Below are positions 40,115 to 49,390 of a DNA stretch of 64,000 bases, piece after piece; position 1 is the stretch's first letter, and every line of letters begins with the position of its first letter. The stretch is from Segatella baroniae B14. GTDB taxonomy: Bacteria > Bacteroidota > Bacteroidia > Bacteroidales > Bacteroidaceae. Location of the stretch: positions 1,528,001 to 1,592,000 of the forward strand of contig NZ_CP091799.1 of assembly GCF_022024235.1 (NCBI RefSeq). Direction: 5' to 3'. The position numbers and the translations under genes are program-made. The notes beneath the pieces are model-generated. The model had not been told where the DNA came from. It saw nothing but the letters and a program-made list of their open reading frames with translations, and did not search any database.

Positions 40115-40167
40115 TACCATCTTTATTATACAAATAAATACAAAAGTTTAGCTAAAAATCGTCTGAC

Positions 40168-41040
40168 ATGCAAATAAGCAAATATCTTGTTGCAAACACA
40201 AGAGACGCCTTATGGGGTCTTACTGTGAGTACCACCGGTTTCGAGGACATCACTCCAAAAGACGCATACCCAACAAAAGGACATGCTGACGGCTACTATT
40301 TCGACATCAGTAAGGGAAGAGAACTCAATGAATACCAACTTCTTTATATCGCCGAAGGGGAAGGTATATTTCAATCTTCACATATTCCTGAAACAATAAT
40401 CCGCGCAGGTGACATTTTTCTTCTATTTCCAGGGGAATGGCATACCTATCATCCTACTAAAGGATGGAAAAGTTATTGGATAGGATTCAAGGGTAAGAAT
40501 ATAGACGATCGAGTGAAAGAAAAATTCTTATCACCTGAGAAACCCATCTATCACATCGGATATAGTAGTGATATTATCCACCTATACGAAGAGGCATACA
40601 AAACAGCTCAGGAAGAAGCTGCTTACTCACAACAGACACTAGCAGGTATCGTAAACCATATTATAGGTTTAATGTATTCTTTGGAAAGAAACATTATCCT
40701 TAATAAAAATCGTAATCATGTGGATATGATTAATCAGGCTAGACTTCGAATCAGAGAAGCTTTAGAAGACGACTTAACTATTCAGCAAATTGCTGAGGAA
40801 ATGGGTGTTAGTTACAGTAACTTCAGAAAGCTATTCAAAGAGTTTACAGGTATTTCACCTTCACTCTACCAACAGGATCTAAAACTGCAAAGAGCAAAGG
40901 AGTTATTATCTACGACAAACCTGAGTATCAAGGAAATAGCTTATCGCCTCAATTTTGAATCGCCCGATTACTTCTCTTCTAAGTTTAAAATTAAAACAAA
41001 TCTTAAGCCTAGCGAATACCGGTCGAAGATGAAGTATTAA
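40168..41040 (+). CDS. AraC-family transcriptional regulator
   Basis: 290 residues. The N-terminal cupin ligand-binding domain (about 20-160) contains YQLLYIAEGEG, GDIFLLFPGEWHTY and SYWIGFKG. The C-terminal pair of HTH motifs (about 190-288) has LTIQQIAEEMGVSYSNFRKLFKEFTGISP and LSIKEIAYRLNFESPDYFSSKFKI-type residues. This build is usual for sugar-responsive activators. The rhamnose operon begins 1.6 kb further on, past nhaD, so this could be its regulator, but adjacency is the only evidence. Confidence 0.92.
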   Translation: MQISKYLVANTRDALWGLTVSTTGFEDITPKDAYPTKGHADGYYFDISKGRELNEYQLLYIAEGEGIFQSSHIPETIIRAGDIFLLFPGEWHTYHPTKGWKSYWIGFKGKNIDDRVKEKFLSPEKPIYHIGYSSDIIHLYEEAYKTAQEEAAYSQQTLAGIVNHIIGLMYSLERNIILNKNRNHVDMINQARLRIREALEDDLTIQQIAEEMGVSYSNFRKLFKEFTGISPSLYQQDLKLQRAKELLSTTNLSIKEIAYRLNFESPDYFSSKFKIKTNLKPSEYRSKMKY

Positions 41041-41046
41041 CTAATT

Positions 41047-41110
41047 ATATAATAGACGTAAAAAGGTTGCCTTCTTAATTGAGAAGGCAACCTTTTTACG
41101 TCTATTATAT
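41047..41110. terminator. Perfect 29-bp inverted repeat (bidirectional terminator)
   Basis: ATATAATAGACG through GCCTTCT repeats exactly in inverted form around the 6-base loop TAATTG. Internal A5/T5 runs flank the GGTTGCC core, so either strand can act as an intrinsic terminator for the convergent AraC and nhaD genes. The perfect 29-bp stem is longer than any other terminator in the window. Confidence 0.8.
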
Positions 41111-41143
41111 TAAATATGGAATTAACCCACAAATAATCTTTCT

Positions 41144-42499
41144 TTAGAAAATAAAGGTACGAAGCAACCAATAACTGATAATACCTGCGATATAACCCAC
41201 AAAAGCTATCCAACTGATATGCTTCATATACCAGCCAAAACTGATTTTTTCAAGGCCCATCACAACGACACCCGCAGCACTACCAATAATCAGCATACTA
41301 CCACCCACACCTGCACAGTAACCAAGCAACTGCCAGAAGATACCATCAACAGCCATATCACCAGTAGGCTGAACAGGATACATACCCATACAGCCGGCAA
41401 CTAATGGTACATTATCAACAATACTTGAAAGTACACCTATAATACCTGTTACAGCATAATGGTTACCTTCAAATGCAATATTAAGACTTTGACCCAACAA
41501 AGTTAATGCACCAATCTGTTCCAAACAAGATACTGCCATCAAAATACCTAAGAAAAATAAGATGGTAGTCATATCAACACGAGACAATAAATTACTTACA
41601 CGCTTTTGGAAAGAAATCTGATCATTATGACGATGCAAATTACGATAGAAAATCTCTGTAACAGTCCAAAGTAAACCTAATACTAGCAAAATACCAACAA
41701 ATGGAGGTAGATGAGTAAGCGTCTTAAAAACAGGAACAAACATTAAACCACCAACACCGAGTAAGAATATAACTTTACGCTGAGTACCCGAGAACTCAAG
41801 CACCTGAGTCTGTGCATCTGACTCATACATGACATTATTAGGGGCTTCTAGTTCACCTTTTAATTGAGACTGAAGAATCAAAGCTGGAATGACAGCAGAA
41901 ACGATAGAAGGGAATATTACCTCCTTAATTACACCTGCTGCAGTAACTAGTCCCTTATTCCATAACATAATAGTTGTTACATCTCCGATTGGAGAGAATG
42001 CACCACCACTATTGGCAGCTATGATTACCATTGAAGCAAATATAATACGATCCTTACGATTTTCTACCAATTTACGTAAAATCATAACCATTACGATACT
42101 CGTTGTCAGATTATCCAAGATAGCAGAAAGGATAAAAGTCAAAACTGTAATACGCCACAGAAGTTTACGCTTACTCTTTGTTACCATAACTTCACGTACC
42201 CAGTCGAAGCCCCCATTTTGATCGACTATTTCGACAATAGTCATAGCCCCCATCAAGAAGAATAATGTAGTAGAAGTACTACCTAAATGCTTCTCTATAA
42301 TATCACTTACCGCTTGTGGAATTAAATTATCAGCAACTCCAGAAATATAGCTACCTGGATCTACCATGAAAAGAGTCCAACAAGCCACAAACATAAGTAA
42401 AGCAATGGCAGCCTTGTTAACTTTTGTAACACTCTCAAGAGCAATACAAAGATAACCTGCTACAAATACGACCACAATTAAAATGGTTAAAGTTGACAT
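41144..42499 (-). CDS. nhaD: Sodium/proton antiporter NhaD
   Basis: 451 residues with about twelve membrane helices. Family segments include LTFILSAILDNLTTSIVMVMIL, ANSGGAFSPIGDVTTIMLW, VSCLEQIGALTLLGQ, GVLSSIVDNVPLVAGCMGMY and GVGGSMLIIGSAAGVVVMG, matching NhaD of the ion-transporter superfamily. It exports Na+ in exchange for protons. Monocistronic. Confidence 0.93.
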   Translation of the reverse strand: MSTLTILIVVVFVAGYLCIALESVTKVNKAAIALLMFVACWTLFMVDPGSYISGVADNLIPQAVSDIIEKHLGSTSTTLFFLMGAMTIVEIVDQNGGFDWVREVMVTKSKRKLLWRITVLTFILSAILDNLTTSIVMVMILRKLVENRKDRIIFASMVIIAANSGGAFSPIGDVTTIMLWNKGLVTAAGVIKEVIFPSIVSAVIPALILQSQLKGELEAPNNVMYESDAQTQVLEFSGTQRKVIFLLGVGGLMFVPVFKTLTHLPPFVGILLVLGLLWTVTEIFYRNLHRHNDQISFQKRVSNLLSRVDMTTILFFLGILMAVSCLEQIGALTLLGQSLNIAFEGNHYAVTGIIGVLSSIVDNVPLVAGCMGMYPVQPTGDMAVDGIFWQLLGYCAGVGGSMLIIGSAAGVVVMGLEKISFGWYMKHISWIAFVGYIAGIISYWLLRTFIF

Positions 42500-42536
42500 A
42501 TCAAAAATAATTTATAGATTTGTTTTATAATTCATG

Positions 42537-42544
42537 CAAAGGTA
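42537..42544 (-). promoter_or_regulatory. nhaD promoter -7 box
   Basis: The minus strand reads TACCTTTG, 37 bp upstream of the nhaD ATG. Confidence 0.5.
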
Positions 42545-42609
42545 ACAATAAATCTCAAAACTTTTAGATTTAAAATCAAATAATCGTGTTTCAGACGCAA
42601 TTTTCATTA

Positions 42610-42617
42610 TAATTTTG
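42610..42617 (+). promoter_or_regulatory. Rhamnose operon promoter -7 box
   Basis: TAATTTTG matches TAnnTTTG, 29 bp upstream of the rhaB ATG. There is no good -33 element, as might be expected for an activator-dependent promoter. Confidence 0.5.
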
Positions 42618-42646
42618 CAACATTAAAGAAAACTATCTGACCTAAA

Positions 42647-44122
42647 ATGAGTAACAAAGAATATTTTTTTGCAGTAGACCTTGGAGCTACTAGTGGTAGA
42701 ACTATCATTGGTACACTTGAAGGTAGCAAATTTAATTTAGAAGAACTGACACGTTTTAATAATAACCTTATAGAAACTGGCGGTCACTTCTATTGGGATA
42801 TTTATGCCCTTTATAACGAGATTATCAACGGATTAAAAATTGTACACCAACGTAACATTCCGATCAAAAGCATCGGTATTGATACTTGGGGATGCGATTT
42901 CGTATATATCGGCAAAGATGGAGCTATCCTTCGTAATCCATTAGCTTATCGCGACCCTCATACATTCGGTGTGATGGAAAAATATTTCGATCAAGAAATT
43001 AGCAAAGAGCAGGTTTATGACAAGACTGGCATTCAATTTATGAATTTCAATTCACTGTTCCAGTTATATGCGATGCGCCAAGCTGGAAATACAGCATTGG
43101 AAAATGCCGAAAAGATACTGTTTATCCCTGATGCTTTAAGCTATATGCTTACTGGAAATGCTGTTTGCGAATATACTGTAGCATCCACTTCTCAGATTCT
43201 TAATCCAAATACCAAAGACTTGGATGAAGACTTGATTAAAAGCTTAGGCCTGAAAAGAGAACAGTTTGGTCCAATGATTAATCCAGGTGAGCAAATTGGT
43301 GTTCTCACCGAAGAAATACAGAAGATGACAGGCCTTGGTGCAATACCAGTTATTGCTGTTGCCGGTCATGATACAGCAAGTGCAGTAGCAGCAGTTCCTG
43401 CTAAGGATGAGAAGTTTGCATATCTCAGTTCTGGTACATGGAGCTTGATGGGTATCGAGTCGAAAGAGCCTATTATCAACGAAAACAGTTTCGACAAGAA
43501 CTTTACCAACGAAGGCGGTATCGAGGGTACTACACGATTCCTTAAAAATATCTGTGGTATGTGGATATACGAACGATGTCGCAAGGAATGGCCTGAAGTT
43601 TCAGGTATGGGGCACCAACAGATTTTAAGTGAAGCTATGCAAGCTGAGCCTTTCAAGAGTCTTATTAATCCTGATGATAAGATTTTTGCAAATCCAAACT
43701 CTATGGTAGAAGCTATTCAAACCTATTGTAAGGAGCACAACGAGCCTGTACCTGTAGGATATGCTGCTATCACCCGATGCATCTTTGAGTCTTTAGCCCT
43801 CCGCTATCGTCAAATCTTTAGCTGGCTGAAAGAATTTGCAGATTTCGATATCAACACCTTACACATTATAGGTGGTGGCTCACTCAATCAATACCTCAAT
43901 CAGTTTACAGCCAACTCTCTAGGTGTAAAAGTTCTGGCAGGTCCTCAAGAAGGTACCGCTATTGGAAACATCATGCTTCAGGCTAAAGCTGCAGGCGATG
44001 TTAAAGATATTTGGGAAATGCGTCGTTTTATTGCATTCTCTTTGGAATTAAAAGAATTTATGCCTCAAGATCAAGAAGTTTGGAATCAGGCATATCACAA
44101 ATATCTTGAGATTACAAAATAA
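42647..44122 (+). CDS. rhaB: Rhamnulokinase
   Basis: FGGY-family kinase that phosphorylates L-rhamnulose at C1. The N-terminal phosphate motif FAVDLGATSGRTIIG, GIDTWGCDFVYI, AYRDPHT, VAVAGHDTASAVAA and the C-terminal adenosine motif IGGGSLNQYLNQFTANSLG are all present. The 491-residue length is normal. First gene of the rhamnose operon; rhaA follows after 63 bp. Confidence 0.94.
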   Translation: MSNKEYFFAVDLGATSGRTIIGTLEGSKFNLEELTRFNNNLIETGGHFYWDIYALYNEIINGLKIVHQRNIPIKSIGIDTWGCDFVYIGKDGAILRNPLAYRDPHTFGVMEKYFDQEISKEQVYDKTGIQFMNFNSLFQLYAMRQAGNTALENAEKILFIPDALSYMLTGNAVCEYTVASTSQILNPNTKDLDEDLIKSLGLKREQFGPMINPGEQIGVLTEEIQKMTGLGAIPVIAVAGHDTASAVAAVPAKDEKFAYLSSGTWSLMGIESKEPIINENSFDKNFTNEGGIEGTTRFLKNICGMWIYERCRKEWPEVSGMGHQQILSEAMQAEPFKSLINPDDKIFANPNSMVEAIQTYCKEHNEPVPVGYAAITRCIFESLALRYRQIFSWLKEFADFDINTLHIIGGGSLNQYLNQFTANSLGVKVLAGPQEGTAIGNIMLQAKAAGDVKDIWEMRRFIAFSLELKEFMPQDQEVWNQAYHKYLEITK

Positions 44123-44185
44123 ACCTATAAACCTCCTGGATACGTAATAAACGTATCCAGCTTTCAATCTTAACCCAAAAGCAAA

Positions 44186-45442
44186 ATGAAAGCAGAATAT
44201 ATTTCTAAAGCATACGAGATTGCGAAAGACCGCTATGCTGAAATTGGTGTAGACACCGAAGATGTTCTCAAAAAATTACAAGACTTTCATCTGTCAATGC
44301 ATTGTTGGCAGGCTGACGATGTAAAAGGCTTTGAAGTACAGGCAGGAGCTCTTTCTGGAGGTATCCAGTCTACTGGTAATCAGCCAGGTGCAGCACGTAA
44401 CATTGACGAACTTCGACAGGATATTTTAAAAGCGAAATCATTAATTCCTGGTACTCATCGATTAAACCTACATGAAATCTATGGTGATTTTAAAGGCAAA
44501 ATCGTTGATCGCGATGAAGTAACCATAGAATATTTTCAGTCTTGGATAGACTGGGGTAAAGAGTACAATACAAAACTCGATTTTAACTCAACCTCTTTCT
44601 CTCATCCAAAATCAGGCAATTTATCATTAGCTAATCCCGACAAGAGTATACGTGATTTTTGGATAGAGCATACTAAGCGCTGTCGTGACATTTCGAATGC
44701 CATAGGTGAAGCCCAAAATGATCCTTGTATCATGAATCTATGGGTACACGATGGATGTAAAGACGTAAGCGTAAATCACTATCAATATCGTAAACTGCTT
44801 AAAGAATCTCTCGATGAGATTTACGCAGAAAAGAAACCAATGATGAAGGACACTATCGAAGGAAAAGTATTCGGTATAGGCTTAGAGTCATTCACTGTCG
44901 GTTCCCACGATTTCTATACTGCCTATGCAGCTTCTCACCAAATGATGCAGACCATCGACACAGGTCATTATCATCCTACAGAGATGCCAGCAGATAAAGT
45001 AAGTGCCCTACTCAACTTCCTCCCAGAACTGATGTTACATGTATCTCGTCCCGTACGTTGGGACTCTGACCATGTTACTATTATGGATGATGCCACTCAG
45101 GACTTATTCTCTGAAATTGTTCGTGCAGATGCACTTGACCGTGTACACTATGGTCTCGACTTTTTCGATGGCTCTATCAATCGCATAGGCGCCTATGTAA
45201 TAGGTTCTCGTGCAGCACAGAAGTGTATGCTTCGTGCCCTTTTAGAACCTAGCAAAAAGATTTCAGAATACGAAATTGCAGGAGAAGGTTACAAAGTTCT
45301 AGCACTTTTGGAGGAACAGAAAGCTATGCCTTGGCAAGCCGTATACGATGAATTCTGTATGCGAAACAACGTACCAGTAGGTCACGAGTTTATTCTTGAC
45401 ATCGATAAATATCAATCAGAAATAATCAATAAAAGAGCATAA
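44186..45442 (+). CDS. rhaA: L-rhamnose isomerase
   Basis: Converts L-rhamnose to L-rhamnulose with Mn2+. LSMHCWQADDVKGFE, LNLHEIYGD, DFNSTSFSHPKS, LWVHDGCKDV, DTGHYHPTE and RWDSDHVTIM include the metal-binding Glu, Asp and His residues of the family. The 418-residue length is normal. It ends 2 bp before the transporter gene. Confidence 0.96.
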   Translation: MKAEYISKAYEIAKDRYAEIGVDTEDVLKKLQDFHLSMHCWQADDVKGFEVQAGALSGGIQSTGNQPGAARNIDELRQDILKAKSLIPGTHRLNLHEIYGDFKGKIVDRDEVTIEYFQSWIDWGKEYNTKLDFNSTSFSHPKSGNLSLANPDKSIRDFWIEHTKRCRDISNAIGEAQNDPCIMNLWVHDGCKDVSVNHYQYRKLLKESLDEIYAEKKPMMKDTIEGKVFGIGLESFTVGSHDFYTAYAASHQMMQTIDTGHYHPTEMPADKVSALLNFLPELMLHVSRPVRWDSDHVTIMDDATQDLFSEIVRADALDRVHYGLDFFDGSINRIGAYVIGSRAAQKCMLRALLEPSKKISEYEIAGEGYKVLALLEEQKAMPWQAVYDEFCMRNNVPVGHEFILDIDKYQSEIINKRA

Positions 45443-45444
45443 CT

Positions 45445-46791
45445 ATGGCAGCAAAAAGCAGTCTGAAGAGCACGATCGCTGTGTCTCTTAATAATTACCT
45501 GGATGCAGGTGCAATTGTAGCAGGAGCAAGTGGACTTACCCTTTGGCAGAAATATCTTGGCCTAACAGAAGTTCATCTTGGATGGTTAAACTTTATTAGT
45601 GCCAATTGTCTTGGTGCAGCTATAGGAGCAATCATCGGTGGTTTCCTAGCTGACAAATATGGCCGCAAATTCATCTATACGTACAATCTTCTAGTATATA
45701 TGCTAGGTGTATTATTGGTCATGTTTTCTGTTAATTTTCCAATGCTACTATGTGGTTTCCTTTTTACAGGCATTTCTGTAGGTATTGGAGTACCTGCATC
45801 TTGGACCTATATCTCTGAAAGTTCAGAGGTTAACAATCGTGGTCGAAATATCTGTATCTCACAAATGTCATGGGGAATTGGACCTATGATTATCCTCTTG
45901 TTTGGTATGTTCTTTGCACCAGGTGGATACTTGTTCAACTCTGTAGAAGCACTGGCACTGGCTATCGGTGGAAGTAATCTGAACACTGATGCTATTAACG
46001 TATTTAGTTCTCGTATTGTATTTTTCTCACTCTTCATAGTAGCATTTATTGCTTGGAATATGCAACGTAAACTTGAAGAAAGTAGCGAATGGAAAGCTAG
46101 TAAAGAAGCTGCAAAAGCCAAGGGTGAAGATACTGGGTTACTCCACGCAATCGGGGTATTATTCTCCAACAAAATTGCAGTTCGTACAGTAGTTTTCTTA
46201 GCTTGTATCTATCTCACCTGGAACCTTGTAGCTTCAGTAATGGGCTTCTTCCAGCCTCACATCTACGAGACCGCCGGTGGAGTGACCAATGAGCAGGCTA
46301 ACTGGATGAACTGCATTCAGTGGGCAATCATCGTACTTACTACACTTGGTGTTTCAAAGTTTATCGACAATAGCAGTCACAAGATTATATACATACTTGG
46401 CCTCTTATTCGCTATTAGTGCATGGCTTATCATTGTTACCATCGGAGTAAACGGTCCTACAGGACTTTGGGCTTTTGCTATCCTTTGGGGTATCGAGGGA
46501 GGTATGTCAGTACAGATTTTCTATGCCCTATGGGGCACAGAGTTATTCCCAGCCAAGTTTAGAGCTGGAGCTCAGGGGTTGATGTTCTTTATCGTTCGCG
46601 GTCTCTCTGCAATCTGGGGATTAGTATTTACTTATATCTATGGTGAAAACGGCGAAGGTTTTCAAATTGCAGCTTACTGCATGATTGCTTTACTGCTCAT
46701 TTCACTGGTTGTAGGTGTTATCGGCTCTCCAAAGACACAGGGCAAAACTCTCGATGCCATTACCAAGGAACGTTATGGCGATAATGTCTAA
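45445..46791 (+). CDS. MFS sugar transporter in the rhamnose operon
   Basis: 448 residues with twelve membrane helices of the major facilitator superfamily. The conserved loop GGFLADKYGRKF after helix 2 and PASWTYISESSEVNNRGRN at helices 4-5 resemble sugar porters. It sits 2 bp after rhaA and before rhaD, so L-rhamnose is the likely substrate. It is not related to RhaT (a DMT-like 10-helix symporter) that occupies this place in other rhamnose operons. Confidence 0.88.
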   Translation: MAAKSSLKSTIAVSLNNYLDAGAIVAGASGLTLWQKYLGLTEVHLGWLNFISANCLGAAIGAIIGGFLADKYGRKFIYTYNLLVYMLGVLLVMFSVNFPMLLCGFLFTGISVGIGVPASWTYISESSEVNNRGRNICISQMSWGIGPMIILLFGMFFAPGGYLFNSVEALALAIGGSNLNTDAINVFSSRIVFFSLFIVAFIAWNMQRKLEESSEWKASKEAAKAKGEDTGLLHAIGVLFSNKIAVRTVVFLACIYLTWNLVASVMGFFQPHIYETAGGVTNEQANWMNCIQWAIIVLTTLGVSKFIDNSSHKIIYILGLLFAISAWLIIVTIGVNGPTGLWAFAILWGIEGGMSVQIFYALWGTELFPAKFRAGAQGLMFFIVRGLSAIWGLVFTYIYGENGEGFQIAAYCMIALLLISLVVGVIGSPKTQGKTLDAITKERYGDNV

Positions 46792-46849
46792 ACAGAACAA
46801 AAGAAAATCATAAATAAAAAATAAAAAGAAAGTAAAACTTTAAATAAAG

Positions 46850-47671
46850 ATGAAAAGTATTTTAGATGGAAGAGACGGTCTGAAAGCCGTTATCGATCAA
46901 GTTGCAGAAGTAGCAGGATACCTTTGGGAAAAAGGTTGGGCAGAGCGTAACGGTGGAAATATCACTGTTAATGTTACAGAATTCATGGACGATGAATGTA
47001 AAGCTTTACCAGCTATAGCACCAGTTAAACAGATTGGTCTTGTATTACCACAACTCAAAGGCAAATATTTCTATTGCAAAGGTACAGGCAAACGTATGCG
47101 CGATTTGGCTCGTAATCCTATGCAGAATGGTTCTATCGTTCGCATCTGTGACGATTGTGCTAGCTACGAGATTATCGCAGATTGTCCTGTAGCTCCTACT
47201 TCAGAACTACCAACACACTTGGCTCTTCAAAACTACCTTCTTGAAACAGGTAGCTGCTATAAAGCAACTCTTCATACACATCCTATTGAGCTCGTTGCTA
47301 TGAGCCACATTAAGAGATTCCTTCAGGGCGACGAAATGACTCGTGTACTTTGGTCTATGATTCCAGAGACACTGGCATTTGCTCCTTTAGGCATTGGTAT
47401 CGTACCTTACGGTCTGCCTTCAAGTGTTGAATTGGCTAATGCTACCCTCGAAAAGATTAAAGAGCACGATGTAGTACTTTGGGAAAAACATGGTACTGTA
47501 GCTGTTGGTCAGGACATCATGGATGCATTCGACCAGACCGACGTACTCTGCAAATCTGCAAACATCTATATGTGCGCTCGCAACATGGGTTCTGAGCCTG
47601 ATGGTATGACCGCAGAAGCTATGAAGGAGGTACAAGATGTCTTCAACTTGCCAAAGAAGCGTCCTTGCTAA
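46850..47671 (+). CDS. rhaD: Rhamnulose-1-phosphate aldolase
   Basis: Class II zinc aldolase that splits rhamnulose 1-phosphate into dihydroxyacetone phosphate and L-lactaldehyde. GWAERNGGNITVNVT, GTGKRMRD, the zinc ligands in TLHTHPIELVAM and the third His in WEKHGTVAVG are visible. The 273-residue length is normal. The lactaldehyde reductase (fucO/rhaO) often found beside it is absent here. Confidence 0.95.
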   Translation: MKSILDGRDGLKAVIDQVAEVAGYLWEKGWAERNGGNITVNVTEFMDDECKALPAIAPVKQIGLVLPQLKGKYFYCKGTGKRMRDLARNPMQNGSIVRICDDCASYEIIADCPVAPTSELPTHLALQNYLLETGSCYKATLHTHPIELVAMSHIKRFLQGDEMTRVLWSMIPETLAFAPLGIGIVPYGLPSSVELANATLEKIKEHDVVLWEKHGTVAVGQDIMDAFDQTDVLCKSANIYMCARNMGSEPDGMTAEAMKEVQDVFNLPKKRPC

Positions 47672-47697
47672 TTTAGAATTCGTAAATCATCTTAATT

Positions 47698-49137
47698 TTG
47701 AAAAGTATGAATAAACCATTAGTAGAAACCAAAGCACGTGTAGGTGTATTCTCTATTGCTTTAGGTGCTTACCTCCCACAGTTTCCACAGCTTGTACCAG
47801 AGTTTGAAGCTCAGTATGAAGCTTTCAAAAAGACTCTGCCTGATACTGTAGATATTATCGATGGTGGTATGGTTACAACCAAGGAACAGTCTATGGCTGC
47901 AGGTGATAAATTCCGTGCTGCAGATGTTGACTTGGTAATACTTCAGTTGCTTACCTATGCTACATCATATAATATGTTGCCAGCTATTCGCGATCTTGAT
48001 GTACCTGTAGTACTCGTTAACGTACAGAAGAAGAAGGCACCAGATTATGCAAATACAGATACTCCAACTTGGCTGGGTGAACTATATGCTTGTGGTGCTG
48101 TCGGTGAAATGGTTGCCGATTTAGAGCGTGCTGGTAAACGTCATGCTGTAATCACAGGCGTTGTAGAAGGTGGAGATCCTATCGTTCAGGCAGAAATTGA
48201 AGATTGGTGCAAAGCGGCTCAAGTTCGTCGTCGTTTTCGTGATACCAATATCGCTCAGATCGGCCGTCCATACCCAGGCATGATGGATCTTTATATCGAT
48301 GAGACTAATCTTTACCATCGCATGTGGCTCTACACGAAGCAGTTCGACTGGGAAAAGATGTGGGCTATTGCAGACAATATTACCGACGAAGAAGCTATCC
48401 GTACCAAGGCTCAGGATATCTTAGATACCTTCGATATTGAAGGTGGTGGTACCATTGAGAAGGTATGGGATATGGCAAAATATGTAGTAGCATTCGAACA
48501 GTGGGTTAAAGATGAGCACTTAGGTCTCGTAGCATCTCACTATGATGGCTTCTCTCAAGGTATAGCTGGTAAGCTCGACTCAATGCTGATTCCAGCATTC
48601 TCTATGCTTATAAAGCAGGGTACAGCTTGTGCCGTAGAAGGTGATATCAAAGTAGCTATGGCTATGAGTATTTTGAAAACCATTTCAGGTACAGGTCAGC
48701 TCTCTGAAATGTACTCTATCGACTTCGATAAGGACATCTGTATCATCGGTCATTCAGGTTCTGGCGATGCTGACATTTCTCAGGCTAAGAAACCTACTAT
48801 GAAGATTGTTCCTGTATTCCATGGCAAGACAGGAGGTGGCTATCTTACACAGTTCTATCCACCTGTAGGAGATGTTACTTATCTTGGTATCACTCAGGAT
48901 AAGGATGGACACTTTAAATTTGTTGTAGCAGAAGGTGTAAACGAGGATGGTCCTATCTTCACATTCGGTGATACAAACATGCGTACCCGATTCACTTGTG
49001 GTGCACGTGAATTTGTGAACCGTTGGAGCGAGGCAGGCCCTACTCATCACATGGCAGCAGCTGTAGGTCGTCATATCGATACTATTCTGAAAGTTGCCAA
49101 AATTTTCAACGTACCAGTTGATATCATCACACGATAA
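47698..49137 (+). CDS. L-fucose/L-arabinose isomerase-family protein
   Basis: 479 residues beginning, from the ATG at 47707 or the one at 47698, with KARVGVFSIALGAYLPQFP. DIIDGGMVTTKEQS, VDLVILQLLTYATS, HRMWLYTKQFDW, ASHYDGFSQGIAGKLDSMLIPAFSMLIKQG and GEVG-like acidic segments fit the FucI/AraA superfamily, in which Mn2+ is held by two Glu, an Asp and a His. It is the last gene of the rhamnose operon, 26 bp after rhaD. Because rhaA is already present, its substrate is probably a second sugar or a side product. Not assigned. Confidence 0.82.
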   Translation: MKSMNKPLVETKARVGVFSIALGAYLPQFPQLVPEFEAQYEAFKKTLPDTVDIIDGGMVTTKEQSMAAGDKFRAADVDLVILQLLTYATSYNMLPAIRDLDVPVVLVNVQKKKAPDYANTDTPTWLGELYACGAVGEMVADLERAGKRHAVITGVVEGGDPIVQAEIEDWCKAAQVRRRFRDTNIAQIGRPYPGMMDLYIDETNLYHRMWLYTKQFDWEKMWAIADNITDEEAIRTKAQDILDTFDIEGGGTIEKVWDMAKYVVAFEQWVKDEHLGLVASHYDGFSQGIAGKLDSMLIPAFSMLIKQGTACAVEGDIKVAMAMSILKTISGTGQLSEMYSIDFDKDICIIGHSGSGDADISQAKKPTMKIVPVFHGKTGGGYLTQFYPPVGDVTYLGITQDKDGHFKFVVAEGVNEDGPIFTFGDTNMRTRFTCGAREFVNRWSEAGPTHHMAAAVGRHIDTILKVAKIFNVPVDIITR

Positions 49138-49158
49138 TCAAAGATACTTGATATACTC

Positions 49159-49195
49159 AAAAACGGATGCAGGTTCAGCCTTGCATCCGTTTTTT
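49159..49195 (+). terminator. Terminator of the rhamnose operon
   Basis: AAAAACGGATGCA pairs with TGCATCCGTTTTT around a ten-base loop, then T-rich sequence. Confidence 0.85.
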
Positions 49196-49378
49196 GTATA
49201 CCACTCTATATATACATTCCTGTACATATAACATCATTTCGATATCACCTTCCACGCTCTGCTCATCCTTCATTTTTTCAAGTGATTTATTTTGACAAAG
49301 AGTCAGATTATCCTAAGTCAACAAATACAAATCCCAAAAAATCACTTTTTTTTGTAACCATTCTTGCAAAAAAACTAT

Positions 49379-49386
49379 TATCTTTG
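49379..49386 (+). promoter_or_regulatory. -7 box directly before the hypothetical gene
   Basis: TATCTTTG ends only four bases before the ATG at 49391, so the start of transcription would fall at or next to the start codon. A TTTG lies at 49351-49354 (24-bp spacer). Confidence 0.55.
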
Positions 49387-49390
49387 CACT

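Noticed and set aside
49175..49273. Small minus-strand open frame of 32 codons beginning MKDEQSVEGD
   Set aside because: It overlaps the rhamnose-operon terminator, has no -7 box at a proper distance, and shows no recognisable motif.
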